From the NCBI GenBank assembly GCA_023334545.1, contig JAADVB010000203.1, forward strand, positions 1-35,537: a DNA stretch of 35,537 bases. The letters run 5' to 3'. This document shows positions 20,513 through 30,179 of the stretch, piece by piece (position 1 is the stretch's first letter; each line of letters starts with the position of its first letter). The position numbers and the translations under genes were made by a program. Source of the stretch: Salisapilia sapeloensis. Taxonomy: Eukaryota; Oomycota; Peronosporomycetes; Peronosporales; Salisapiliaceae. The notes below the pieces were generated by a model. The model ran no database searches and was not told the DNA's origin. It saw only the letters and a program-made list of their open reading frames with translations.

Positions 20513-21613
20513 ATGGCGGAGGAGACGCAGAATTACTCTGTCATCGTAGATTTCGTCTCGGGTGTCGTGGGGGGATGCAGTGGCATTATCGTCGGCCAGC
20601 CCTTTGATACCGTACACGTTTGACACTCGTGCATGTGAATGACAAAGCTAAACGTCGTATATAGATCAAAGTGCGATTGCAAACCCATAGCTCCTTCTAC
20701 AAAGGTCCGATCGACTGTGCGAAACAAACCGTAGGCTTAATATAGAAACGCTAGTTGGTCAGTGTTCACGCGATTTAATAGCTCCAACATGAAGGCTTCC
20801 ACGGCTTCTTCAAGGGACTGAGCTCCCCTCTCTTCGGCAGTGCGTGGACAAACGCAATCATGTTCTCTGCCTACGAACGTACACTGCAAGTCATTGGCGA
20901 CGATGCGATCCAACCTTCGATCCAGTCCGTTTGCATTGCGGGTACGTACCTATAGACGTATGCATAAGTTCAAGAGTACTAAGCGAATGGTAGGAACGAT
21001 TGGTGGGTTCTTCCAGACAGTAGCGTTGACTCCGACAGATTTGGTCAAATGTAGACTACAGGTACAGGACGGACATGAAAACAGTCACTACCGAGGTCCA
21101 GTCGACTGTGTCAAACACATTTTCAAACGTCAAGGTATCCGAGGTCTATTCACAGGCTACACCATCACCTTGTGTCGTGAAGTCCCGTCCTTTGCATTCT
21201 ATTTTGGCATGTACGAGTTCTCGAAGCGGAGGATGACGGAAGCAAACTTTAGTCCAGCAGCATCGATGCTCACGGCTGGAGGTCTCGCAGGCGTTGGCTC
21301 TTGGGCACTCTCGTTCCCCATTGACGGTTGCTCTTTAATGACAATAATGCATATACCCATCGTAGCTAATAGCTCATGTATAGTTGTTAAGTCATCCATT
21401 CAGACGTTGCCAGAGGAAGCTACCAAGGCAGAGCAGAAGATCATGTACCAAGCTCGGAGGCTGTATAAAGTCGGCGGTCCTCGCATCTTTGTCAACGGAC
21501 TGTCCACCGCTGTCGTGCGTGCATTCCCAGTGAATGCCGTCACGTTCTACGCTTATGAAGAGACATCGGCGTTGCTCAAGCGCCTCAGTTCGAATACGCA
21601 AGATTATTACTAG
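20513..21613 (+). CDS. Mitochondrial carrier (SLC25), carnitine/basic amino acid type
   Basis: Exons 20513-20611, 20665-20730, 20782-20941, 20994-21326 and 21384-21613 give 295 residues, normal for the family. Three carrier signatures appear at the expected spacing: QPFDTIKVRLQ, TPTDLVKCRLQ and FPIDVVKSSIQ; two of them (the first and third) are rebuilt across introns. Blocks YKGPIDCAKQT, GFFKGLSSPLFGSAWTNAI and CREVPSFAFYFGMYE are close to the SLC25A20/29/45 group, so substrates such as acylcarnitine, carnitine or basic amino acids are likely; I cannot choose between them by eye. The protein sits in the mitochondrial inner membrane with six helices. The last intron (57 bp) has no in-frame stop, so an unspliced message would still be read through. 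The gene next to it encodes a beta-oxidation isomerase. Confidence 0.92.
21327..21383 (+). other. In-frame 57-bp intron in the carrier
   Basis: Donor GTTGCT, acceptor TGTATAG. The length is a multiple of three and the frame is open. Retention would put 19 residues into the third signature, between PID and VVK. Removal restores PIDVVK exactly, so splicing is the functional form. Confidence 0.75.
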
Positions 21614-21710
21614 ATACTAGAGCACAGGCTTCATAGGACGAGGTGCTCCGACAGTGGTAACCAGCACTGGAAACTCGAATATAGCAATGTATTTGGTGCA
21701 ACCTTCGTAC

Positions 21711-21727
21711 GACCATTCACGTTTGCA
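21711..21727 (+). promoter_or_regulatory. Inr-like start element before ECH1
   Basis: GACCATTCACGTTTGC resembles the oomycete initiator followed by its downstream part. It lies about 35-50 bases before the ATG at 21761, a usual distance. Based on consensus memory only. Confidence 0.4.
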
Positions 21728-21760
21728 TCTCGACATCATCTGGACACTTATAGATACACC

Positions 21761-22750
21761 ATGATACGGACGCTAGGTACTCGTTGTCTACCTTCATTAC
21801 GCTCTGCTGCTGCTTCCAAAACGGCATGTGTTAGACCCTTGTCTTTTGTAGTAGGTAAAGATGACGAATCGCTACTGAAAAAGTATTTGAAAGTTGGCAC
21901 TTCCATGCCGATATCTCCGGACACGACCTCTGCTTTCGAGACGATCTCCCTCTCGAAAGATGACGATCATATTGCTCACTTGGCATTGAACCGTCCTAAA
22001 TCGCGTAATGCAATGAGCATGCAGATGTGGGAGGAGCTTCGTGAAGCCTTTGACTGTATCGAACACGACGCGAGCGTCCGAGCTGTCATTCTCTCCGGAT
22101 CAGGTCCGTCCTTCACTGCTGGGATGGACCTCAATGTCTTTGCGATGATGCAGAAAGTAGCTAATGAAGAATCCTGTGAAGCTCGCAAGCGAGAAGGCCT
22201 TATGCGTGTTATTGATAATTTCCAGCACGTCATTTCAGCACCGGAACGCTGCCGTGTACCGGTCATCGCATCCGTTCACGGTCACTGCATCGGCGCAGGA
22301 CTTGATCTAATCACGGCATGTGACCTACGATATACAGAGACATCCGCCACCTTTTCTGTGAGAGAAGTAGAACTTGCAATTGTTGCGGACATTGGCACTT
22401 TACAGCGTCTCCCGAACTTGGTCGGAGAGCAGCAAGCCAAGGAGTTGTCCTTTACAGGTCGTGACTTTAGCGGACAAGAGGCCGAGTCGATGGGACTCGC
22501 TCTACGCTCTCTCCACGATAAAGAAGAGCTAGATGACTACGTATCCAAGGTTGCTAAAGACATTGCAAGCAAGAGTCCGCTCACCGTGCGTGGCATCAAA
22601 CAGACGATTCACTACCAACGAGACCATACCACGTCTGATGCACTGCAGCAAGTAAGCTACCACAATGCTTCGACACTGTACAGTGACGATCTAGTGCAGG
22701 CTTTTAGTGCGATCATGGGCAAAACATCACCAACTTTCCGAAACGATTAA
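21761..22750 (+). CDS. ECH1: Delta(3,5)-delta(2,4)-dienoyl-CoA isomerase
   Basis: Single-exon ORF of 329 residues in the crotonase family. It shifts double bonds of 3,5-dienoyl-CoA to 2,4-dienoyl-CoA during oxidation of unsaturated fatty acids with odd-numbered double bonds. Crotonase landmarks: HLALNRPKSRNAM (73-85), the oxyanion-hole loop FTAGMDL (118-124) and VHGHCIGAGLDLITACDLRY (172-191). The residues matching the rat ECH1 catalytic set (Asp176, Glu196, Asp204) are Asp182, Glu202 and Asp210 with the same spacing; the block IGTLQRLPNLVG follows as in ECH1. Residues 1-30 are rich in Arg, Ser and Ala without acids, a likely mitochondrial targeting peptide. No PTS1 is seen at the C-terminus. 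It follows the carrier by 147 bp in the same direction, with its own Inr-like site. Confidence 0.93.
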   Translation: MIRTLGTRCLPSLRSAAASKTACVRPLSFVVGKDDESLLKKYLKVGTSMPISPDTTSAFETISLSKDDDHIAHLALNRPKSRNAMSMQMWEELREAFDCIEHDASVRAVILSGSGPSFTAGMDLNVFAMMQKVANEESCEARKREGLMRVIDNFQHVISAPERCRVPVIASVHGHCIGAGLDLITACDLRYTETSATFSVREVELAIVADIGTLQRLPNLVGEQQAKELSFTGRDFSGQEAESMGLALRSLHDKEELDDYVSKVAKDIASKSPLTVRGIKQTIHYQRDHTTSDALQQVSYHNASTLYSDDLVQAFSAIMGKTSPTFRND

Positions 22751-22858
22751 ACTCGATAAATGCAGATCATGTCCATTTCGTTTTCCTCTTCTTGCGATTT
22801 TTGCACTTATCTCTCTCTCTCTTGGTTGCAAATTTCTCCACTCTACCCTACGGCCTTC

Positions 22859-25800
22859 TTAATCACCTCCGCCGCCGCGTGCAGCAATGGCAGCCATTAG
22901 TCCGCCTCGGCCACCGGCGTCTCCACCGCCACGACCGCCACCACCGCCGCGTCCTCGAGCAGCAATAGCGGCCATCAACCCGCCTCGGCCGCCGGCTTCT
23001 CCACCGCCACCACCGTCTTCTCCTCCATCGCCTCCACCACCGCCTCTGGCTGCAATGGCGGCCATGAGACCACCACGCTCGCCACCTCCGCGTCCTCTAC
23101 CTCGTCCGCGTCCACCGCCTCGGATGGCAGACATGAGGTCGCCACCGCCGCCCCCACCTTCATCGTCTTCCGGCTTTCCGCGTCCCTGGATACCAGCAAG
23201 CAGTCCTCCTCTGCCACCTCTTCCCCTGCCTCGTCCAGGCGCAGGAGCACGCTCCTCTCCTCCTCCCTGCTCTTCTCCACCACCTGACTCGGCAGCACTT
23301 TCAGCAGCATTCTTATCCTTGGCTTCCTTCATCAACTCCGTACGAAGCTTGAGCTTCCGTTCCGCACCACTGATCTCTCCTCCGCCCAAGTTCTTCATCG
23401 TCGCCTGGTTCTTCTCCTCCAGCTCATCCAGCAACGACCTAAGCGTCGGGATAGCAGCACGTAGACGCTTGTCTTCTGCCTTAACATCATCCATCCGGTC
23501 TTCCATACCCTTCAGACAATCCAGCAAAGCTTCACAGAACATGGAGCACAGCTTGCTTTCCAACGCAGATCGAGTATCCGGACTGTCCTTGCTCGGATCA
23601 CGCTTACCCTTCAAGTTCATACCCGACCGCTCGGAGAACTTGAACGCCATCAAACGCTGGTCATTCACCAGTCCACCAAACTCGGCTAGCTCCACCTTGA
23701 TGGTCGCAGCAGACTCGGTGCGCTGTACACGATGCTTGAGTCTCGTCTGGAACCACTGCAGCTGCTTGGACTCGATCTGGTCCAAGGACGTGTCGATGGT
23801 TTCACACACACCGTTCGCTTCGGCGGCCAGACGCACGTTCTTGTAGTGAGCTTTCAGCAGATCGGAACGAGCGTTCGCAGCCTTCTCTCGCGCCAACGCC
23901 TTGGCTTCTTCCATCGCCTTCTTTCCTTGATCATCCGGAGCTCCCTTCTCGACGGCAGACTCCATGTAGACGTCTCCGTCTGGGAAGCCAAAGTCCTGAT
24001 CGTACGCAGGAGATCGATCGGCCTTAATTGGACACTGCTTGCCAAGCATCGGACAACCAATATCTGGATCGTCTCGCGTCGCGTACGGATGGTTGTCCGC
24101 CGGACCGTACTGCTGCACGTGCTTATTGTACGTATTCACGACGGTCTTGAATGTCTCTTTCAGCGTCTTGAACCAATCGTACTTCTTCTTCGTCAGCTCT
24201 TCACCTTGCTGCGCTTCCCATCCAGCAGCCACGTCTTTCAAGTGAAGGTGCAAAGCTCGACGCTCCGTGACCGTCAGACCAGTGTATCGCATATTTACTA
24301 GCAACGAAGGGTGACTTTTGCCAATGTCCTCTGGCTTCATACGCAGCAGCTCCAAGATATTCGTTCGCTTGAACTTGAGCGCCACGTCTCGAGGGAACTT
24401 TTGACCGTTCGGAGTCGTCAGCGCCTGAAGCTGCTTCTCCGACAAGTTCTTCACTTCCACTGGCATCATACGCCGAATGGCGTACAGCGCCTGCTTATTC
24501 GCTTCCAGGTTCTCCTCTTCCCACTCGCGCTCCTTCCGCTCTTGCTCCTGCGCATACTCGTCCGTCATCATCATGGCGTTATTGTACTTTTCCATATCCT
24601 GTTCTAATCGATAGTACTCTTCCCGCAGCTCTTGCTGAACGGCAGGATCCGGATGCGTCACATCTGCAGATCCGATCTCTTGCATACGTTTCGCAATTTC
24701 CTCCACCTTCTCCTTAGCTTCTTCATACGGAATGTCGGCACCGACAGCAATACCAGCTTCATTCAGCAGTTTCTCAAGCTTCAGCAGACGACGCAAGAGC
24801 TTAGCCTGGTCATCTGAAATGTCCATCTGCGCCAATCGGTCCGCCGTACTCGGTTCATCCGACTTCTCTTCCTTCTGACGCTTACTCTTGTTGCTCTTGA
24901 GCTTATTCACTTCGTCTTGCAGCGCCTGGATCTTGGCGTCATACGAGTTGATGCCGTCGAAGAATGCATTGATGCTCGACTCGTCCACGCCGTCCGTCTC
25001 CATCACCTTCTGCACATCCTCACGACTCGTACCGTCGGAGATCATTCGCCTGTACTTGGCAAACTGCGTCGGCTCCTGGTATCCGCCTTCTCCACCTTCT
25101 TGCTGGATGCGCTGGTTGGCTTCAATCAACTTCTGCGCTTCCTCTTGCGCACGTCGAGCCTCCGCTTCCTGCTTATCAGCCTCCTCCTTGGCCTTAGCGG
25201 CCTCCGCCATGGCTTTCTCAACAGCAGCACGACCTTGCTCCTGCTCAGTCTTGGCAGCAGCCATAGCGGCCTCAGCCTTGCGATGCGCCTCCTCCAACAA
25301 GATACGAGCCTTCTCTTCCATAGCACCAGCGTACTCGTTCGCTTCATCCGCTTCCTTCGCAGCCTCCGTCTTCAGTTTGACCATCTGATCCTCCGAGTTC
25401 TTGAGTTCTTCCGCGAGTTTATCACGCTGCTGTTCCTCTTCGTACGCCAACGCCTTGTTAATGTACTCGAGTGCGAGTGTAAGGACACCACCAGACGATC
25501 GGTTACCGAGCGCCAGAGGATACTTTTTCGTCGTCTTCTCCATATTCGGTAGAGATTTAAGCGGAATAGTCAACGTCGCCAAGAGCTCCGTCGGTTTGAA
25601 GACGTGCATATCAAAGACACGGATTTCGACGACCATGTCATCGTCTGGCGCTTCGAAGGACGCAAAGTTATCTTGTCGCCAGACAGGAGAGCGTTTATTG
25701 CGGACTACAGACGTCTTAAACGTCTCGGCACCGACGGTTACTTCGCACATGCAATTGACAGAGCTGTTCTCCTTTGCCAAGTTGGTCGCAGATACGACCG

Positions 25801-27214
25801 TGCAGTGGATGACAGGCGTCGAGAAGGCTTCGTAGTTGAACTGGGAGAGACGACCGCCGCCACGACGATCCAGCAGATTCGAATTGCTGTCCATGTCCAT
25901 ACTGTCCGTACGCTGCGAGCGCAACGTGTGCAGCTGCGCGAGCTGCTCCGTCGTATTGAGCGTCCGACCGACGGTCTTACTGGCGTCGATGGCCAGCTTG
26001 ATGGCGTCCATCCACCCCTTCTTATCCGACTCGCTCGTGCATGCCATGACCAATCGCCGATCATCCACACGCAACTCGAGCAGGAACTGAGCTGTCACAT
26101 GGGGCGCTTTGCACACGACGTCGTTGGTCGCGGGGAGCGACCGGACTGTGCAGCGATGGTTGAGGAAGCTCAGCACACCTCGTGACTGGGTAGCACTTGG
26201 GTTCTTAAAGTACTCGATCTTCGAGACGCTCAGGACAAAGTACCGTGATTTCCATTGACGCATGAGCCTCGCCTGCTTGTACATTCGTCCCTTCTTGATC
26301 GTCGCGGCTTGGTTGTCCATGATCAACTGCGCAATGGTCTTGCTGTCATCCGTATCGTTGCCCATCTTGGACGAATGTGATCCGGATCGACGCTGGCGTT
26401 GAATACTCGATGCTCGGATGCGGAAGCTTTCCGAGTGCCGAGAGTTCACGCGCTGGACGTCCGCAAGTTTGTCTTTCGGTACGAACTGCAAGGTCTTGGG
26501 TGGCTGTGCTTGACGCAAAACCTGCATCACATCATTGTACGGCATGCAAAGTACGTCTACGTCGTTCACTTTGTACACAATGTCACCGACGGTGATCTGG
26601 CCACTCGTCTTCGCCTGGCCTTTCAACGCACGGACGACGGCACCGTCGATACCGTATCGAACGGCTTCTTCCAGATTCAGTCCCATCGGACCTTCGTCAA
26701 AGACGACAGCGTATGTAGTCAGTTCCTGATCCAACGCTTCGTCGTTTTGGATTTTACGCTTTTCCTTGGCCAACGCCTGCCTGCGCTGTTCATCGATCTC
26801 GAACGAGATCGCGAGCGGACGAGGCAGTTTTCGGATGAGATCGATGGCGTCTTTAAAGCCGAGCTTATCGACGTTTTGGCCACCGATCGCGACGATCAAG
26901 TCGCCACTCTGCACTTTGTTTTCGAGCAGTGGGTTGTCAATATTGTCAATGGAGAGACCGTGGTCGATGACACCGTCTCGAGGAGGCGTGAGCTTTACCC
27001 CGAGCTTTTCCTTCGGCGGTAGTTCGATGACCACGACCTCTGGCTCGTTCCCATTTGACTGTGGTGGTTCATCTTCACTCACGTCCCCATTCGACTCGGA
27101 CATTTCATCCTCACTTTGCTGTGGGGCATCCGGTCTTTCCGTTCCACACGCGACACAAGAATCCATGGACTCTTCATTCTGATCGAATTCACAAGCAGAG
27201 CACGTCCACGCCAT
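22859..27214 (-). CDS. Multidomain scaffold: RanBP2 ZnF, 2 PDZ, PH, C2, coiled coil, WH2-like tail
   Basis: Single-exon ORF of 1451 residues. Order: RanBP2-type zinc finger 1-27 (WTCSAC, then CVACGTERP); PDZ 60-142; PDZ 168-246; PH 303-412 (KKGRMYKQ...WKSRYFVL, final WMDAI); C2 466-585 (CTVVSATNLA, then RSPVWRQDNF); Glu/Ala/Lys coiled coil 590-705; a short YRRMISDGTSREDVQKVME segment at 721-739; second coil 755-900; then a region at 915-1270 that reads as a folded conserved domain (FKRTNILELLR, GLTVTERRALHLHL, CPMLGKQCPIKADR) which I cannot name. The tail from 1325 is Gly/Arg-rich and holds five short repeats like WH2 actin-binding motifs (GGLLAGIQGRGK, GGDLMSAIRGG, GGLMAAIAARG three times). 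It is not a formin: FH2 hallmarks are absent. A membrane-associated actin organiser is a plausible inference. The PH and C2 domains suggest lipid binding. The promoter is shared head-to-head with NUP93. Confidence 0.85.
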   Translation of the reverse strand: MAWTCSACEFDQNEESMDSCVACGTERPDAPQQSEDEMSESNGDVSEDEPPQSNGNEPEVVVIELPPKEKLGVKLTPPRDGVIDHGLSIDNIDNPLLENKVQSGDLIVAIGGQNVDKLGFKDAIDLIRKLPRPLAISFEIDEQRRQALAKEKRKIQNDEALDQELTTYAVVFDEGPMGLNLEEAVRYGIDGAVVRALKGQAKTSGQITVGDIVYKVNDVDVLCMPYNDVMQVLRQAQPPKTLQFVPKDKLADVQRVNSRHSESFRIRASSIQRQRRSGSHSSKMGNDTDDSKTIAQLIMDNQAATIKKGRMYKQARLMRQWKSRYFVLSVSKIEYFKNPSATQSRGVLSFLNHRCTVRSLPATNDVVCKAPHVTAQFLLELRVDDRRLVMACTSESDKKGWMDAIKLAIDASKTVGRTLNTTEQLAQLHTLRSQRTDSMDMDSNSNLLDRRGGGRLSQFNYEAFSTPVIHCTVVSATNLAKENSSVNCMCEVTVGAETFKTSVVRNKRSPVWRQDNFASFEAPDDDMVVEIRVFDMHVFKPTELLATLTIPLKSLPNMEKTTKKYPLALGNRSSGGVLTLALEYINKALAYEEEQQRDKLAEELKNSEDQMVKLKTEAAKEADEANEYAGAMEEKARILLEEAHRKAEAAMAAAKTEQEQGRAAVEKAMAEAAKAKEEADKQEAEARRAQEEAQKLIEANQRIQQEGGEGGYQEPTQFAKYRRMISDGTSREDVQKVMETDGVDESSINAFFDGINSYDAKIQALQDEVNKLKSNKSKRQKEEKSDEPSTADRLAQMDISDDQAKLLRRLLKLEKLLNEAGIAVGADIPYEEAKEKVEEIAKRMQEIGSADVTHPDPAVQQELREEYYRLEQDMEKYNNAMMMTDEYAQEQERKEREWEEENLEANKQALYAIRRMMPVEVKNLSEKQLQALTTPNGQKFPRDVALKFKRTNILELLRMKPEDIGKSHPSLLVNMRYTGLTVTERRALHLHLKDVAAGWEAQQGEELTKKKYDWFKTLKETFKTVVNTYNKHVQQYGPADNHPYATRDDPDIGCPMLGKQCPIKADRSPAYDQDFGFPDGDVYMESAVEKGAPDDQGKKAMEEAKALAREKAANARSDLLKAHYKNVRLAAEANGVCETIDTSLDQIESKQLQWFQTRLKHRVQRTESAATIKVELAEFGGLVNDQRLMAFKFSERSGMNLKGKRDPSKDSPDTRSALESKLCSMFCEALLDCLKGMEDRMDDVKAEDKRLRAAIPTLRSLLDELEEKNQATMKNLGGGEISGAERKLKLRTELMKEAKDKNAAESAAESGGGEEQGGGEERAPAPGRGRGRGGRGGLLAGIQGRGKPEDDEGGGGGGDLMSAIRGGGRGRGRGRGGGERGGLMAAIAARGGGGGDGGEDGGGGGEAGGRGGLMAAIAARGRGGGGGRGGGDAGGRGGLMAAIAARGGGGD
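22862..23240 (-). repeat. Gly/Arg-rich coding repeat with five WH2-like units
   Basis: Codes for residues about 1325-1451. Units of LMAAIAARGGGG type recur at spacings of about 22-30 residues. The DNA is GGN/CCN-rich, and the opposite strand is therefore open as a Pro-rich frame. Confidence 0.8.
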
Positions 27215-27524
27215 TTTGTGCTATCCAGACCGGCTCGAAAACAAGAAAAGTAGAGAAGATTTTAAAAGCAATCAATAGACTGTCCAATTTGTACAAGCCT
27301 CGTACACTCCTTCCTTCACTAGTGTAGGTCGAAGGGGAGATAAGGACAATGCTGTATGTCACGTAGCCTCCTCTCACAGAGAACGATCGCGATACTGCGA
27401 TGCCAAACGAGATTTTCGCTGTCGATGGATTTGTAACCCCGAGTAGATTTAGTCTCGATCTCCTATTTTGACCAATCAAAATCCACCAGGCGGATGGACA
27501 AGACACGACTCGTGACAACGAACG
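27215..27524. promoter_or_regulatory. Divergent promoter region, scaffold gene / NUP93
   Basis: 310 bp between two head-to-head starts. A CCAAT box occurs on the + strand at 27472-27476, about 50 bases before the NUP93 ATG. No clear Inr found. Confidence 0.35.
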
Positions 27525-30137
27525 ATGGACGTGGATTTCAAAGCGCTTTATCAGAGCTCGCTCAAGCTCACGACGGCTGCAGGAGATGCAGGCATCCCGA
27601 GACTTAATCGCGGACTCGAGCAGCTAGATAATTCGTCGAGGGAGAATGGATCAAGGAAAAACCAGGCTGCTCAAATGGATAAAGCCAAGTTTTTGCTCGC
27701 GACCAAAGGCATTGATGCAGATAAATTGTCCAAGGATCTACAGTCGTTTGAGATGACACCAGAGGCTGGATCGGAAGAACCGCTTGAACCTACGGATGTC
27801 GACGGATATCTTTCGCATCATCAGGAGACAATCCAATTGACAGCGCTAGAAGACGTTTCGCGTCGAACAATGCAAGCGACGCATGATCGTACAAACCAGG
27901 CAATGATCGACGACTTTGAAATTGCGAAAAAGAAATTTTTGGAAAGACTAGGTGGTTCTGCTGCGGGCGTACAGAGCTATCCGCGTGTCCTCAGTAATGA
28001 AGGGCCTCGCCGTATCTTTGGCAGTAACCAAGAGAGCGAAACGAAATCCATTGGTCTCACTGGCTACACTAGTCACCAACCCAGTAGCTCCAGTAGAGAC
28101 ACGCCAATGCGTCTATCGCATTTGCACCAAAACGTTCCATCGTCTTTGACGGAAGAGATGGGCAAGTACCTCAAGGTAGTCGAGCGATTGAATGAAAGCC
28201 GAGTGCCCAACGGTCGCAGTCGATTCGACCTTATCGGTGAATTGCAGCAGGTTGCACAGGAGTATGCTTCTCCATCGACTGCCAACTCCAAGTGGGAGCA
28301 CGTCCTCAAGTGCTGGCAGCTACTCTCCTCCATGCTCAATTGCGCTTCGAAAAACTCGCCACTCTCTGAACGGCACTTTACAGGTCTGAACGAGTCCCTC
28401 GAGTCGGATGAGACGCATCAATCACGCCTTCTCTTCGCCCAAGGAGCCCAGTCTTTCCTTGAGGACCAGTACAAGTCCCTTATCCAGCGCACGGTCCAAC
28501 GCCATGAGCTCGCGACGGGTGGATCTCCTGGTTTGATCCCAATCGTACGCGCGTTTGTAAAGTACATACAGTCCTCTCGATATGCCGCCGACGGTCGACG
28601 AGACGATGCGGATCTAGAGCTAAATGCATGGGCGCTGGTCTACTTTTCTCTGCGCTCCGGCGGCCGAAAGGAAGCGGTCGAGTTGGCGCAGCAGGCTGGA
28701 GAAGCTGGAGATGACACGTTCGACACTGACGTGTTGGCTGCTTTGAAACACTTGGCGAGAGACGACCGACAGGATGCAAGTAAGGCATTCTTGGTGCAAT
28801 ACCCGGACGAGCATGCTCGTCTGAGCAAGCGATATGAGGATCTGGTGGCCAAATCTGATGCCTCGAACGTCGTCAACGTGTACGAGCGTTCTGTTCTGAA
28901 CCTTTTGACCCTTTCCAACGCGAACGCGAGTGAACAGAAGGTTGCGACAACGATCGAAGACTACTTGTGGCAGCGTCTGTGCTTCATCCAGCCTTCATCT
29001 GACTACAATATCTTCCGTCTAGCGCGTAGTGTCCAAAAGTTCGGTCCGGACTACTTTGAAGAGCCATCTACAAGCGCAACCAACTTTTCCTCCTTCCTTT
29101 ACTTTGAGATTCTACTCCTGACACAGGACTTTGAAAAGGCTGTGACCTACGCAGCATCAAAGGGCTTTATGATCGAAGCGGCGCACTTTGCTCTCGCTCT
29201 CAACCACTACGGACTCATCCGTAGCTCCATCCTCCAGGCTTCCCATGACGATGCTCAGCTGGACTATGTCCGTCTCATCCGCCAGTATATACACTCCTTC
29301 CAGCGTGCCAACGCTCGGGAAGCAGCAGAGTACGTTGTTACAGTCTCCGATACATCTGCACGTAGTGAGATGCTGGCGGAGTTGCTGCTGGATACGCGTC
29401 AATTCGAACTGCTCGCTGGATCCACTAGCAACACGGACGGTCTGCGCTCTCGAGGTGCTCTCGATCGACTCCTGCGCAATGAGCCAGAGGACGAGATCAA
29501 GGAACTTGTGCTCAACGCTGCTCGAAAGGCAGAAGCTCGCGGACGACCGCATGATGCTTTATCGTTGCTAAAGACCGCGGGTGACATTGAAGGCGCAATC
29601 ACATTGCTTAATGTCCAGCTGAGCTCTACGCTAAGTGCTCCACCTGTGGAGCGCCAAGAGTGGTTCCGCCTCGCACAGGAGTTTGCCGAGCAATGGATGC
29701 GCTTCCCTTGGGTGCAACGACTCGCGAACATGTACGCCCGATCGTCGGCTGTGGCATTGCAGACATTGTTGAACATGAATGTCTTCCTGGAACTGTTTGA
29801 GAAGCAGCAGTATGCCGACGTCATTCGCTTCGTGGACGAATTGCAATTGCTACCGACCCCGCAGCACACGAACTTGTCGATCTGTGTCGATCGGTTCCTG
29901 GCTTTCGATGAGACTGTGCGACAGAACTTCCACGTGCTGCTACTAGGCTACGTCGAGAGTCTCGTGCGCGAGGCTGAACGAGTAAAAGCAGAGCTTAGTG
30001 GCGAGGACAAGAGGAAGAGTGTGGCGCAGCTGCGTGAAAAGTCGGAACTTGTGGTGACGTTTGCCGGGATGGTCAAGTTCCGACTGCCAACAGGTACGAA
30101 TGAAAGATTGAACCGGATGGAAACGATGATCTACTGA
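27525..30137 (+). CDS. NUP93: Nucleoporin NUP93 / NIC96
   Basis: Single-exon ORF of 870 residues, normal for the family. The N-terminus matches NUP93: MDVDFKALYQSSLKL, IPRLNRGLEQLD, then KAKFLLATKGIDADKLSKDL, EEPLEPTDVDGYL and a coiled segment. From about residue 180 to the end it is all-helical, the ACE1/Nic96 solenoid (for example RLARSVQKFGPDYFE, YFEILLLTQDFEKAVTYAA, HFALALNHYGLI). The end FRLPTGTNERLNRMETMI is also family-like. Family knowledge: it is a linker of the inner ring of the nuclear pore complex; the N-terminal part recruits the NUP62 channel complex and the solenoid binds NUP205/NUP188. Located at the nuclear envelope. No intron needed, no missing segment noticed. Confidence 0.96.
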   Translation: MDVDFKALYQSSLKLTTAAGDAGIPRLNRGLEQLDNSSRENGSRKNQAAQMDKAKFLLATKGIDADKLSKDLQSFEMTPEAGSEEPLEPTDVDGYLSHHQETIQLTALEDVSRRTMQATHDRTNQAMIDDFEIAKKKFLERLGGSAAGVQSYPRVLSNEGPRRIFGSNQESETKSIGLTGYTSHQPSSSSRDTPMRLSHLHQNVPSSLTEEMGKYLKVVERLNESRVPNGRSRFDLIGELQQVAQEYASPSTANSKWEHVLKCWQLLSSMLNCASKNSPLSERHFTGLNESLESDETHQSRLLFAQGAQSFLEDQYKSLIQRTVQRHELATGGSPGLIPIVRAFVKYIQSSRYAADGRRDDADLELNAWALVYFSLRSGGRKEAVELAQQAGEAGDDTFDTDVLAALKHLARDDRQDASKAFLVQYPDEHARLSKRYEDLVAKSDASNVVNVYERSVLNLLTLSNANASEQKVATTIEDYLWQRLCFIQPSSDYNIFRLARSVQKFGPDYFEEPSTSATNFSSFLYFEILLLTQDFEKAVTYAASKGFMIEAAHFALALNHYGLIRSSILQASHDDAQLDYVRLIRQYIHSFQRANAREAAEYVVTVSDTSARSEMLAELLLDTRQFELLAGSTSNTDGLRSRGALDRLLRNEPEDEIKELVLNAARKAEARGRPHDALSLLKTAGDIEGAITLLNVQLSSTLSAPPVERQEWFRLAQEFAEQWMRFPWVQRLANMYARSSAVALQTLLNMNVFLELFEKQQYADVIRFVDELQLLPTPQHTNLSICVDRFLAFDETVRQNFHVLLLGYVESLVREAERVKAELSGEDKRKSVAQLREKSELVVTFAGMVKFRLPTGTNERLNRMETMIY

Positions 30138-30179
30138 GGTTAAAGAAACAAGTACTTGCAATAGCTTTCTTTTCTTGCG

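Noticed and set aside
22887-23846. Long Pro-rich open frame (319 codons) on the + strand
   Set aside because: It lies antisense to the Gly/Arg-rich tail and conserved part of the scaffold gene. GGN-rich coding sequence leaves the opposite strand open. No start context or domain.
22859-27214. Calling the scaffold protein a formin
   Set aside because: The Gly-rich tail and coils suggested it, but FH1 proline runs and FH2 hallmarks are missing, and the tail comes after the putative core.
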